DNA from: Imbricaverruca yamaguchii
Lineage: Eukaryota; Arthropoda; Thecostraca; Neoverrucidae
Length of the DNA: 64,000 bases
Assembly: GCA_034440575.1 (NCBI GenBank)
Contig: JAOTOL010001340.1
Location: forward strand, 151,501-215,500
Reading direction: 5' to 3'
Shown: one piece after another, positions 21,126-33,306 of the stretch
Layout: each line of letters begins with the position of its first letter
How positions within the stretch are numbered: the first letter of the stretch is position 1
Notes under the pieces: model-generated
What the model was told of the DNA's origin: nothing
The model's database searches: none
What the model saw: the letters and a program-made list of their open reading frames with translations, nothing else
Made by a program: the position numbers and the translations under genes

Positions 21126-24100
21126 GTCAGATTTACACAAGCCAACTCGAATCTAGTTATTTCACTTGATACACCGCTCGCTCTAACTTGTGGAACTCGG
21201 AACGCCTGCAATGCATGCACCTGTGAAAACGTTTGGATCATATTTCCATGATTTGCTGTGATTTTGAGGAAATATTTAGACAATGTTAAAGGACATTGTT
21301 TCAGATATTGCATCAACATTCAAAGTGTATTAGTTGGAGCTCAGTTCCAAAGCTGCGATTGCTTCCCTGACAGTTTTGCTGTCATGGTCTTTTGTCTTTA
21401 TTTTCAAATTCCTCGTTTTCACTAAGCCTGCTTGGACCATTTGTTTTGGTAGATTTGGATGGGCTTCCACATTACGCAACAAGATTAGGTAAACCGATAC
21501 AATTGGTAAATATATTTACGCAAACATCTATAGGTAGTATTTATCTAGGCAAGATGCAAAACATCATCCTACATGAGAAAATGGTGCAGCGGTATAAAAC
21601 CACACCGTCACACACAAGTGGCTCGGACGACACACGCACGTGCAAGACGGCTCATGCAGTCCGTGAAGGATTTTTCGCGACCACAAAAACGGCCCGTTTA
21701 GTGCGTTGTTAATTCACATAGTTGCTGAGGCATCCTTTGCGGATCCTGTGGTGCAAAGATTTCGATAAGTCGTTTCAGGTCATTGAGCCTTGACGTGAAA
21801 CGAAAAAGCATATTTGTACGCTTTTCTCCGAAATCGCGAATTATCGGCACTTCATATCACTGTTTGTCCTAAATGGCCAATACTTGATATGATAGGATGA
21901 TGAACAACTCAGCTCCCAGGCCTTCACATGCAAGTGACCTTCCCACGTTCGTCCCAGGTCATTGACCCAACGTACTCTCAAGTGCCTGCTTCCGTTCTGG
22001 ATCACTCTGGATCACTCTAAAATTTTAACAGCTGAAACTGCAATCAGCGGCATTTGTTACCCGTGGGTGCAACTAGTAGTGTTTTAGACGGTATTTATAC
22101 ATTTTATCAAATGAGGTCAACATTTTGACCATGTCCAACTTTTGACTAATGTGTTTGAATGTCAGAAATCGTGCATCGTTAGTATTCCGAGATGCAAAAC
22201 AATATTATGCTACATGCACCGACCTAACATTGTTTGGTGTTTGTGCACAGGCACGGTGAGAAATTAATCGTGAAAATGCTGAATTTTTTAAAGTAAAGTT
22301 TACCTGGACCTAACTCTGGAGGTAATCAGTAAGCCCAAGTATAAAATCGCATGCATATCAAAAGATTCTGTCTCATGTAGTATGTTGGTTTTTCGTGTCA
22401 TTAGCACTCTTCGTTCGGAAGCATTGGGAAGGTTGCACCCCCCCTTCGTGCACTGGGAAGGTGAGAAAATGCCGTCGACGAGTGACAGCTAGGCTGGCGT
22501 TTACAGGTACAAACTTCGACGTATGATGTCGCCTGATCGGCATCTTCGCGGCCAGTGGGTGCATGAAGGTGTAGCTATGAGCTCCCTTGAACCAGATAGT
22601 TGAGTATAACATGTAGTTATTTGGGCTTAAGGGCGTATCGAGTTCATTCGTCACACAGAGGTGAGTATTGCAGACATATAATAACGTAGTAGTAGCATGC
22701 CAACGAGTAATGCACAATGGAACATATGTACCTTACTATTTGAAGTCTATTTGGAGGAACGCGAGCCCTTAAAACGTGGTAGTTGATCTTTACATGGGAG
22801 CGTATCGTCGATCCATTCCAACGACTTTTCAATTCATCAGCGTTGTGCTGCTTTGCCATCTGAATACTTCTTTCGGCACTCCACCCTGGGAAGCGAGCAT
22901 AGGTAGAAGTTGACCGACAAAATTTGTTTTGGGAGCCGTCTTGCGAGTGTATGGTAGCAACTTGGCTGGCCAGAAAGCGTTCTGTAAAATTTTGCACTAA
23001 ATGCATGCCGGTTGGCTGGCTGTTGTATCACTAGAGCAGTCGCCTCCTTGAATCGCCAGTGTTCCACCGGGCTCAGAACGACGCGAGCGCCCTCTATTAT
23101 TTGTTCAGTCATCACTTCCGATACTGGAATATAGATGGCGCAGCGGTGCGGGAAGTTAGCCAGCTGGCGGGGTTTGCGTATTTTGTTCGGTCAACCACGA
23201 GTCTTTGTACACTTGCTAGTGTTCGAGGACCATCAGTGTGAACTTGTGCGCTGCCAGTATTACTCTGGATGATATTAATGCATGCCTAATTCTAAAGAAT
23301 GTGAAACAGACACGTTTTCATGTTTTCATTTTTCAAACCTTCAGTTGAAAAATGAAACCTAAAGAATGAAACTGGCCCTGAAAGGTAAACTGAAACAAAT
23401 ATAGCTAAGCATAATCAGAGTCCATGTGCTATGCATTAAATCTTCCGTCTGTTAGTAGAATACTTCAGATAATCCTTGAAGGCAAGTGGCAGGTGGCTCC
23501 TGCCACTGCCATCAGCAGGTATGACAATGCAATTGTTGTGTAGTGGCTTAGCAACTTTTTCAAGATAATCTGGTTTAAAATTCATCAGCATCCGCTAATC
23601 TCAATATCTTATGATGCAAGTTGTACTTCTACAGTGGAGGGAAATTCAGATATTTTGTTGCGTTTTTGCACACAATTTTCAGTTTTGTTGCCAAAGATTG
23701 AGAATCAGTCCACTATCCAAACCTAATCTGTTCTACAGTACAAAATATGCTGGTTAACATCAACTAAGCTTTCTATGTAGCATGCTGGTTTTCTTTTTCC
23801 TTTCGCTTTCTTGTCAGCATAAAAAGCATAGCTTACTGAGGAGCCCAAATCAACATTGGGGGGCCTAGATCAACATTGGTGGGGCCATGGTCCTCACAAA
23901 AAGGATACAAATCGACGTCCCTGCTTTTAGATAATCCAGGATTGAACCTCACTAAGCAACATTTGTGCACCGATACCCGCTTCGGCTTAAGGTCTTCCTG
24001 CAAAGGGACAACACGCACACAACTGGCAGGGTGGTACATGTCATAAATGAAATCACCTGTAGGTGCCAGTTTCGTTACGCTAAGACAGACATGCAGGGCT

Positions 24101-26164
24101 CGGTAGTGGTGATCACGCCGTAGTTCGTCGACGTGGCCCTGTTTCTGCGCAAGGTACTGTTTTGCTGTGTATGCGTGTCGGACGTTTCGAACCGTTTTCA
24201 TGGTGACGACACAGCAAAAACGGCGGCAGATGTCTTTGTTTTTATTTTTAGAAGTAATTTGGCATTTAAATCACTAGTTATTGAGGTTCATCATTTCACT
24301 GTTGAAACAACCCGTCTCCGCCGACTTTCCCCTCCCCTCCTTCCTCTTCGTTCCTGGTCATCGTGCTAACACCAGCTTCTCTCCTGCATTCTGTTCTGCT
24401 GAGATCAGAACTTTATCAAGTGATCAACTATTCCTTATCGACCGGAAAAACGGTGGTGGGAGGTGTGGGTTCCTCTAGCTAAACTGCCTATGTTGTCTTT
24501 CCAGATGAGGCATGCATGGCAGGAACAGCACAGACATATATCTCACTTCGTGACTGCAGAGCAAATGGTCATGTGACTCCAGTCCTCTCTCCTTGTATCC
24601 TCCTCTGGACTACCTTGAAAATAAATCGGTGTGAGTATATGTGCTAATACTTACGCATAATCTTTTTTCGTCGTGTCCTATGTTACGAATTACACTTTTC
24701 ATCAATACTTATGTACTGATGAAGTTTGTTTAAGTAATGCGGGGAATATTCGGGGAAATTTGGAGAAATATGGGGGCACGATAGCCCTATGTTAACGTCA
24801 TGGGTGCATGACAAGCATAATGGGCATCCGGCACATACGAGAAATTCACTTCCACAACGCATGGAACAGCCCACCACTAAACACATCTCTCTTGAGACAA
24901 CAAGCATATCTACTACTGCATCGAAAATACAAGTGATATCCCCGACCTTTCACTGACAGTCACGTTTGGAACTGTGCTCGAAAACTAACGGCAAGCTAAT
25001 CGTGTATCCGGTGATTTGTTGACGCTGTATCCGGCCCACGTAGAGGTGTGCGATTTCCGGTTGCAGACCCAGGGCAACGTTTGAAACTATTTAGTTAAAA
25101 ACCACAAGCTTTTGTTGATTAAGCAGACACATTATTATAACTGTTCCAACATTATGCGGATACTCACGCTCAGCAACATTGAAGGGGAGCTCCCACCCCT
25201 TCCCCAGGCATGGAATGATCCACCTCTGGTCGAAATTGTGTACTTTTCCTTTTATTTGAATAGACAAATGGCAGTTCACAATGGAAATAAAGCGAACGCT
25301 AAAGAAGGAAAGAAACCTTGAAAACGAACGGCTATAAATTAGGGAAGATAACGGAACTTGTGCCCAGCAGAGGGCAACTCAGGTCCCATTACTCCATCCG
25401 TTTATAAGTTGAGCCTTCCTTGGTGACTTTCTCTACAAGTATTTTCGTACCCAAAGTCACCTTGCGCTGTGGCTATAGTTACAGAAACCAATAACACATG
25501 GAGGAGCAAATACACCTTGATTATTTAGGTTCGCTAAGAATACATGCCACATATCAAGCACATAACACGTGTCACACATTGCATATCACACTACCCCTGC
25601 CACTATACTCTGATTATTTGCACACAATGAGGAACATAATGCAAACAGAAATACATAGTGCATAGAGGTTCAACTAAGGAGCGCAGATCATGGCACGTTT
25701 GTCAGATCAGAACATGAAGTTGCATAATTTACCATCGACTTACCGCACCATTCAGTTGGAGTGGAAGAACACAAAAGATTAACGCAAGGGCGAGTACCTT
25801 AACTGGCAAAGAGCAAGCAGTCAGCACGCCGGTGCCCTGATTTCAGGTAGCTTCCTTTCACCAACATCTCCACTGAACGGGCGAATAGCGCAGGGCAGAC
25901 AGGTGGCGACAGTGAGTCCACTGAGTCCACGCCAGACCTGTAGGCATGCCATGCATGTGAGCACCACATGCAGTGCTATGCTGATCTTGACCATACGGTG
26001 CCTAAGTGAACAAGGTCTACTGACTGTCACTACTGGCTATGTGTCATCAGCTTAATTGCCATTTATGCTTCCTGCTCTAGGAACACTACAAATTAAGTCG
26101 TTTCAGGTCATAACATTAATTATCTAATGGTCCAATCGGCTAAAGTAGCCGACTGTCTCCGAGT
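21126..26164. other. Unassigned intergenic DNA
   Basis: About 5 kb with no supportable gene. At 23845-23885 there is a two-copy 21-bp repeat built on ATCAACATTGG. The minus-strand frame 23833-24201 (122 codons) has no recognised motif and is probably chance. Confidence 0.4.
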
Positions 26165-26549
26165 CGCGTGTTGGACACCGAGGTTGCCCGGTGTGTCGCA
26201 CCGAAGTGGCGGTCACGTGTCGGACACCGAGGTGGGCCGGTGTGTCGCACCGAAGTGGCGGTGACGTGTCGGACACCGAGGTGGGCCGGTGTGTCGCACC
26301 GAAGTGGCGGTCACGTGTCGGACACCGAGGTTGCCCGGTGTGTCGCACCGAAGTGGCGGTGACGTGTCGTACACCGAGGTTGCCCGGTGTGTCGCACCGA
26401 AGTGGCGGTGACGTGTCGTACACCGAGGTTGCCCGGTGTGTCGCACCGAAGTGGCGGTGACGTGTCGGACACCGAGGTTGCCCGGTGTGTCGCACCGAAG
26501 TGGCGGTCACGTGTCGGACACCGAGGTGGGCCGGTGTGTCGCACCGAAG
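26165..26549 (+). repeat. 49-bp minisatellite (about 7.7 units)
   Basis: Unit starts are spaced exactly 49 bp (26173, 26222, 26271, 26320, 26369, 26418, 26467, 26516). The core includes GGACACCGAGGT, CCGGTGTGTCGCACCGAAGT and GGCGGTGACGTGTC. Variants GTTGCCCGG/GTGGGCCGG and GTCACG/GTGACG alternate among units. All open frames through it are repeat artefacts. Confidence 0.95.
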
Positions 26550-26684
26550 TCCTGATATCCCACGTGCCGTCGGAATAGTCATGGCAACCGCCCGCCTGCT
26601 GAAGACAATGGTCAGCAGGGCTAGACACCTTTCACGAAACATTAGCACAGTACGAAACCTGAGAGTCCAGACCCCGACCCTGAT

Positions 26685-27570
26685 TGTCTACTCAATGTCA
26701 CTATTGCGCGCCACGCTACCTATGGGCGCCAGTGGATTCTATGGTCTGCTCAATGTTACTGTTGCGAGCCATGCTATCCATGGACGCCAGTGGATCTCTA
26801 TTGTCTACTCGATGCCACTGCTGCGCGCCGCGCCATCTATGGGTGTCAGTGGATCTCTATTGTCTACTCGATGTCATTGTTGCGCGCCGCGCCATCTATG
26901 GGTGTCAGTGGATCTCTATTGTCTGCTCGATGTCATTGTTGCGCGCCGCGTCATCTATGGGTGTCAGTGGATCTCTATTGTCTACTCGATGCCACTGCTG
27001 CGCGCCGCGCCATCTATGGGTGTCAGTGGATCTCTATTGTCTACTCGATGCCACTGCTGCGCGCCGCGCCATCTATGGGTGTCAGTGGATCTCTATTGTC
27101 TACTCGATGCCACTGCTGCGCGCCGCGCCATCTATGGGTGTCAGTGGATCTCTATTGTCTACTCGATGCCACTGCTGCGCGCCGCGCCATCTATGGGTGT
27201 CAGTGGATCTCTATTGTCTACTCGATGCCACTGCTGCGCGCCGCGCCATCTATGGGTGTCAGTGGATCTCTATTGTCTACTCGATGCCACTGCTGCGCGC
27301 CGCGCCATCTATGGGTGTCAGTGGATCTCTATTGTCTACTCGATGCCACTGCTGCGCGCCGCGCCATCTATGGGTGTCAGTGGATCTCTATTGTCTACTC
27401 GATGCCACTGTTGCGCGCCGCGCCATCTATGGGTGTCAGTGGATCTCTATTGTCTACTCGATGTCATTGTTGCGCGCCGCGCCATCTATGGGCGTCAGTG
27501 GATCTCTATTGTCTAGTCGATGCCACTGTCGATGTCGCGCCATCTATGGGCGCCAGTGGATGTTTGGATG
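26685..27570 (+). repeat. 59-bp minisatellite (about 15 units)
   Basis: Unit spacing is 59 bp (e.g. 26862, 26921, 26980). Core segments are GTCTACTCGATGCCACTG, CTGCGCGCCGCGCCATCTAT and GGGTGTCAGTGGATCTCTAT. Central units are nearly identical and the outermost units at both ends are diverged, as expected from unequal crossing-over. Because 59 is not a multiple of three and the unit lacks stops in all forward frames, three overlapping frames of 272-356 codons appear. None is a gene. Confidence 0.95.
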
Positions 27571-27748
27571 TTTGGACCCAAAGCCCCATTCATCAGGAAA
27601 AGGGTTAAAGGATCGATGTAAATGCCTCAGTGCGCTCGAGTGCGCAGCCCCATACTTGAGAGAACGTTCGGCCGAAGACGCCACTCCAACGAAATGGCAC
27701 CACTCGATACGAGTGGCATCCCCATGGCAATTCCCGCACCCGCCTCTT

Positions 27749-27915
27749 GGTTAGCCGATGCAGATCGATCAGGGGCAAGCAGGCTTCTGTATCCCTCAAC
27801 AATCAGGGCTGTGTGATCGGGCATATCAAGCACGCCATCTCGAATAGTATTCTTGTACAATGTGCCGGAATATAATCAGCAAGCCTCGTGCCGGCCACTG
27901 CAGTCGCCTTCAGCA
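27749..27915 (+). repeat. Dispersed 168-bp repeat, copy 2
   Basis: Same-orientation partner of 846-1013, sharing GGTTAGCCGAT, AAGCACGCC, TGTGCCGGAATAT and CCTCGTGCCGGCCACTGCAG. It lies 180 bp downstream of the 59-bp minisatellite. Confidence 0.7.
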
Positions 27916-28712
27916 CACGAGTTTCCACTTTTTTGGCACGGCGGTACGACACTGCATCCAGTAACATAACACTCCTGCATTATATTGTGTCATATCAGAA
28001 TTTGTCGTCCCACTGCAGTGACAGTATGACCTATCCCTAATCACAAAACTACAGTGTGGATCTAAACTTCCATAATTGGCAATCTAAGGTTCTAAGAAGG
28101 CAAGTGGAAAGGCTGAAATAGATATAAGGAAGAACGTCGAAATGTAGATATGGTGCTGAATGCTGATTTAGTCATTGCATGGCTGAAGTTTCCGTATGGA
28201 TCGGTGCGGTGGCTCGGCACCCCCTGGTTTGGTACCCTGCTAATGCTAACTTTTTCCTATTCAATCCGTCATGCACCCATCAAATTTCTCTTGGAAATAA
28301 GGACTTGGACCTCCTGGTTTCGTGAGAGATCTCCAGCCCCGAGTCATTGCGTGAAATATTTTGCAGCTCTGTTATGATTTATTTTCACCATCAATAAAAA
28401 GTTTCCCTCCCTAATACGTCCACTTTCCATTTGCCGTGCCCTTTGATGTACCATTATCCAGCCTACTGTGCCATGTCCCGTGCCGTGTCAGAATTTGAGG
28501 AGCTCGTGTCGTGTCCTGTGTCCTTTTTAAAGTGGTTATTATATTCAGCACGCTTAAGCCAAAAACGGAGACATAGATGACGCGTCAATGCCGGCGCGGT
28601 GGCTGATGTTCTCGAGTTGCCATCTCTGGGACCTCGCAATGCTGCATAGTTTCCTGCCCCTCGCAATGAAGAATAGATCAGCTCAGCCTCCACACCGAGA
28701 TTTCTGGGCTAC

Positions 28713-28846
28713 AGATGGTGATAGATTCATAGCGACCACATGGGCAAACTGAGGCTTTAATGTTACTCACTAGAGGTCAGGGATGATATAATGCATAGGG
28801 ACTGCATGGGCAAACTTAGGCTTTACTTTTACCCACTAGAGGGCAG
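28713..28846 (+). repeat. Two-copy tandem repeat of about 67 bp
   Basis: 28713-28780 and 28781-28846 align along their length, sharing CATGGGCAAACT, AGGCTTTA and CACTAGAGG. The sequences are diverged, so the duplication is old. Confidence 0.7.
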
Positions 28847-28962
28847 GGATGGCACTAGGAAAGGAACCGCCACCTGGTATCGATGTGTAAGTTGATCATG
28901 CCTTTTTTCGTGGCATACAGAACCAGATGAACAGCTAGTCCACAACCAGGGACGAATGCAGG

Positions 28963-30321
28963 GTGGCGCTGGAGCATGCTCCTCCATGTAAAGGTGCCGT
29001 CCCTCCGGCCAGAAATGACGCACCTTTAGACGGCTCGAATGCACCGGCCCCCACTTTCAACGATCTTTTCCTGTGGACACAAGACTCAGTCCAAAAAAGT
29101 AACAAATCTATGAAAAAGGCATCTACGCCATGGTGGACCCCGAACTGTCAAAGGGCAATCGCCGCACGGCGCCGTGCCCACAAACAATTCAAAAGATGCG
29201 TGTGCGAAGTACACCTATCAGCATACAATCTCAAAAACACTGCCGGTACACACACAATTCGAACAGCACGCCCAAACTTTTGGCAGTCTTTTGCCTCGCA
29301 ATTCAATACGTTCACACCTACCGGCAGAATCTGGGACTTGATGAAGCGCTTCAACCTGAAACGCCCATCACCAGGCCCCTTCCCCCAGCTGACGGTGAAT
29401 AGACAGCACATCACTGACCCACAAGTCGTAGACCACTTTAAACTACACTACCCCAGCGTATCCGGAAACAGCAACTATGACACCACTATAGTAAGTGTTC
29501 TAGACGTCCTTGCCTCCAAAGCAAATTTTAGCTCTGACAATAGAGAAATCTACAATCAGTCATTCACTACGCACGAATTACAACTTGCCCTCAGCAAGTG
29601 TGGAAACACGTCGGTTGGACCGGACGACATCCATTACCAGTTTCTTAAACGTTTAAGCAAAAACTCCCTAACGTATCTACTAACGGTCATAAATGAACTG
29701 CACCAAAGCGCTACGTTTCCCGCATCCTGGCGGGAGAGCGTAGACATACCATTACCAAAGCCGCACAAAGATCACTCCACCCCAAAAGGCTATAGACCCC
29801 TCTCTCTCTTACTAGCTGTGCTAGCAAGCTGGTCGAACGCATGGTCAACACACGATTGAGGAAATTTCTGGAACACAACGACCTGTGACGACCGAATTTC
29901 AATGCGGCTTCCAACGGCAAAAATCAGCTACGGACAATCTCATTAGATTAGTGCATGATATCAAAAGTCGTCTATACATTAAACGCACAACAATAGCTGC
30001 CTACCTAGACATCACTGCCGCATTCGACCGAGTACACAAGTCAGCGCTGACACACAAACTCCATAAGATAGGCCTACTCGGACACATGGCACACTTCATT
30101 CTCAACTTCCTCAGAGATAGGACTCTTAGGGTCCGATGCGGCAGTGTCACACCAAACACCACAACTCAGGAGCAGGGCCTGGCTCAGGTGAGCGTGCTTT
30201 CATCGAGCCTCTTCATCATCATGATCAACGACATACTTGCCGACCACAGGGACACTTCACTTCGATACTCACTTTTCGCGGATGACATAGCAATCTGGAC
30301 AACATCACAATGCTTCCTTAA
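28963..30321 (+). pseudogene. I-like LINE reverse transcriptase, N-terminal and palm part
   Basis: Two frames, 28963-29859 and 29885-30317, joined by a frameshift near 29810-29890. The first holds TPWWTPNCQRAIAARRRAHK, the WW...C..A...R..A linker typical of LINE ORF2 just before the RT, then SVGPDDIHYQFLK, PASWRESVDIPLPKP and GYRPLSLL. The second holds FQCGFQRQKSATDNLIRL, AAYLDITAAFDRVH (catalytic Asp of motif A), a damaged motif B (EQGLAQVSVLSSSLF) and LFADDIAIW. The usual Pro-Gln-Gly of motif B is altered, so activity would be lost even without the frameshift. The reading frame reaches TSQCFL exactly at the TTAA where the next element is inserted. Confidence 0.8.
30318..30321. repeat. Left TTAA target site
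   Basis: TTAA directly before the CACGCGCCCTGGAGG terminus; the right partner is at 31666-31669. Removing the element and one TTAA leaves the RT frame continuous (Phe-Leu-Lys-Ala-Glu), confirming the target duplication. Confidence 0.9.
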
Positions 30322-31050
30322 CACGCGCCCTGGAGGAAGGGGGGCGAAATCCGCCCACCCCTCCGGTTTTTCGTAGATAACTCCAGATTGTATAGGCCGA
30401 TATGCGCCATTGTTTGGGTACCTGCCAATAAATGACCGGCGCGTTGTTTGAAGTAAGAAAAATGAAAATCGACCGAATATTTTTTTAAGTTAGGGATCGC
30501 TAAAGTCAAAACATTTACTCACCGCCAGATCACAAATATCGTCGCTGATGCGCTTCCCGTATATTAGCAAAAAGGAAGTGTTCTTGGCAATACTAACGAC
30601 TTGTTTGATGTACATTGTCATGCTACATTGTTCCAGAGTCATGTCAAGTCACCGAGGTCAAGTCCGGTCAAGTTCATAACAGGTTAACACACGCCTTAGA
30701 GGGGGTATGGCGAAATCCGCCAATCCTTCCGATTTTTCGTACATAACTCCATATTGTACCGGCCGATATATGCCAAATTTTTCGCGTACCTGCTTATAAA
30801 TGACCGGCGCATTGTTTAAAGTAAGAAAAGTGGAAATCGGCCGAGAAGTTTTCAAGTTAGGGGCCGTTAAAGTAAAAACAATTCGCAGCGCCAGACCACA
30901 AAAAATCGGCGCTGATGCGCCTCCCGTATATTGGCAATAGGGAAGTGTTCTTGACAACACTAGCGACTTATTTGATGCATATTGTTATGCTATATAATTT
31001 AAAAGTCATGTTAGGTCGCCGAGGTCAAGTTAGGGCAAGTTCAAGATAGG
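30322..31050 (+). repeat. Tandem duplication of the TTAA-element left end (2 x about 365 bp)
   Basis: Each copy starts after TTAA with CACGCGCCCTGGAGG or CACACGCCTTAGAGG, passes GGCGAAATCCGCC, AATGACCGGCGC and GGAAGTGTTCTTG, and ends with GGTCAAGT-rich sequence. The copies are clearly diverged, so the duplication predates this insertion or the element is old. Confidence 0.85.
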
Positions 31051-31665
31051 CTAATGGAACCAAACTTGGTCAACTGGAATGTGTCATAAATGCAAATGAC
31101 TGTCATGCGTTTGATGTCACTTTACATGTTACTCCCTATACATCCCGAAATCTACTGTTTGTCATTGTGTGCCTAAGCATTCCCATACTTTATTCATGTA
31201 TTTCACTCCTTTATTTGCGAAGCCGATTGTGCCGAGCCGCCCAACAGAGCAGCCGGGATGGGAGCCCAGTTCCGGTAACTGGAGCAGGTAATGACCTAAT
31301 AAAGTGCTCATATATAGGTGACCTGAGGTCAAATGGCGGATCTGACATCTGTATTGCATCATTAGTAATGTCCAAAACATCATTAATGCCAATTTTGGAG
31401 CATTTAAACACAACCACAGCGATCCATAACAATGCCAAGCCAAACCACGCAAAACCAGAACATTTTGATATTTTGACCTCATTTGACCTTGAAGATATTC
31501 ACCTAAGGTCATGAACGTTGCACACAATAGAGTTCACTATCGTGCTCATCCACCCTGTGGATTTCGTTGTTCTAGCCTTCATAGGAGCTGAGATCTTATG
31601 GGGGGGGGGGCAGAATCCGCCCCCCTCCAGTGCGCGTTATTTTAAGAGGCCCTCCAGGGCGCGTG
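30322..31665. mobile_element. Non-autonomous TTAA-target DNA transposon (1344 bp)
   Basis: Flanked by TTAA on both sides with perfect 15-bp inverted termini CACGCGCCCTGGAGG (30322-30336) and CCTCCAGGGCGCGTG (31651-31665). No coding capacity. TTAA targeting is known for the piggyBac and Kolobok superfamilies; the terminus alone does not decide between them. The left end is a tandem duplication (30322-30683 and 30688-31050, each preceded by TTAA). The right end repeats its terminal motif once more 26 bp inward (CCTCCAGTGCGCGT at 31625). It contains the palindrome TGACCTGAGGTCA at 31319-31331. Confidence 0.85.
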
Positions 31666-33306
31666 TTAAAGCTGAAAAAATTGAAGCAAAACTAAACCAT
31701 ATTGCAAAGTGGTGCAAAACTTGGGGCTTTACCCTGTCCGCAGAAAAATCGGCCAGTCACATACAGTCGTCTCCGTCCCTCACCGAAAACGTTACTTGAC
31801 ATCGATGGCAAAACCATCGAGCAGGTGAAAAGTTTCAAATTCCTAGGGGTGAATTTAGACGAAAAACTCAGTTTCAACACCCATATCACCGACATCACGA
31901 AGCGAAGCGCGTCAACATAATACGTACACTTGCAGGCACAGACTGGGGCGGAGACAGGACAACACTTTTGCGACTGTACACATCAATCATGCGACCCATC
32001 GTAAAATACAATAGCATCATTTTTACCACAATTTCAGAGTCAGAGCCAAAAATTAGAAGTCATCCAAAACAGCTGCATCAGAGCAGCTACAGGCGCCCTT
32101 AGCGATACACCGATAGCTAGTCTTCTAGTAGACTCAAACACACCATCACTCCACCACAGGAGGACGCAACAGCTGTGCCGCTACCACATCAAAATCATCC
32201 GGCACAGCGCTGCTTCATGCCTGACAGATACGACAAGAGCCGATTTGCGCGCAAACTTCCACCGTATAGCACTCAAATTGCCACGGCTCTCTCAGATCTT
32301 AACCTCACAACGTCATCCACTGTAGCTCGACCGCCCACTAGGCCATTCTGGGCTTTCAGTCAACTAAAGGTCAAGTACTTGCTCTCGGAGAAGAAAGCCA
32401 CTATCACATGGGCGGAGATTCTAGGCCTCTTTCACAAGTTCGCCCATGACAACAATAAAAAACACTCGTATTCACGGATGGGTCGAAACACGAGGTTAAG
32501 GTAGGCATCGGCATCACTGGACCAGGTCTCAGACATTCCAAGCGTCTACCGGATAACTTCTCCATGTAATCCGCTTAAGCAATGGCCTTTCTGCCGCTAT
32601 TTCCATTATCAATAAGCGAAAAGTCAGAAACGTAGTGATTTCCTCAGACTCCAAATCCGTCCTACAGTCAATTAGCAACAGCCACAACAGTCCTCACATC
32701 ATCGAGCGAATCCAACAAATCGTATCCCATAATGTAAATATGAACTTTTCCTTCCTCTGGATTCCGGGCCGCGCTAATATCCCAGGTAACCAAGGAGCAG
32801 ACCGGCTCGCAAAGCAAGCCTTAGCATCGAACACCTACCCCAGCGTGGAATATTCGGTAGAAGATTGCAAAGCACTCATACAACACCGCATTCGCCAACA
32901 CCAACAGAACACATGGACACAACACAACTCAACACAGCACAAATTCAACCACGCCCACGCAATAAAACCAACCATATGCACAAGGAACACATCAGATCAG
33001 TCTCATCGACAAAAAGAGGTCATCCTCACTAGACTTAGAACAGGTTGCACAAAACTAACACAGCCTCGATCAGAGGAGGACCAACACACAACACCTCACT
33101 GCGACACCTGGAACACCACGTTAAGCATAGGCCACATCCTGCTAGACTGCAGTAACTTTAGCTCTCAAAGACAACCACTTAAGGCCTTCTGTCAGAGAAA
33201 GGGCATCACCCTATCGCTTCCATCGCTTCTCGGTTACAAACACGCGGAACACATTCAGTTGCTATTTGAATATCTGTATGCCACAGAACTAGTAGGAGCT
33301 CTCTAG
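31666..33306 (+). pseudogene. I-like LINE: RT C-terminus, RNase H and Cys/His block
   Basis: Resumes after the insertion with KAEKIEAKLNHIAKWCKTWG and LSAEKSAS, then (frameshift near 31790) VKSFKFLGVNLDEKLSFNTH, the post-FADD block of LINE RTs. A further shifted segment near 32055-32160 reads SCIRAATGALSDTPIASLLV. RNase H begins near 32470 with FTDGSKHE (first Asp) and continues, after another break, in the frame 32635-33306. That frame gives SSDSKSVLQSI, then FLWIPGRANIPGNQGADRLA, where the usual His is replaced in GRAN, and GAD supplies the last Asp. A C/H block (HCDTW...GHILLDCSNF) follows, as in jockey/I proteins. Several stops and shifts; non-functional. Confidence 0.75.

Noticed and set aside
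26124..26648. 174-codon minus-strand frame, Thr/Arg/His-rich
   Set aside because: It is the 49-bp minisatellite read in reverse.
26485..27754. Three overlapping frames of 272-356 codons
   Set aside because: Produced by the 59-bp repeat; the same short peptide recurs in each frame with no start context or motif.
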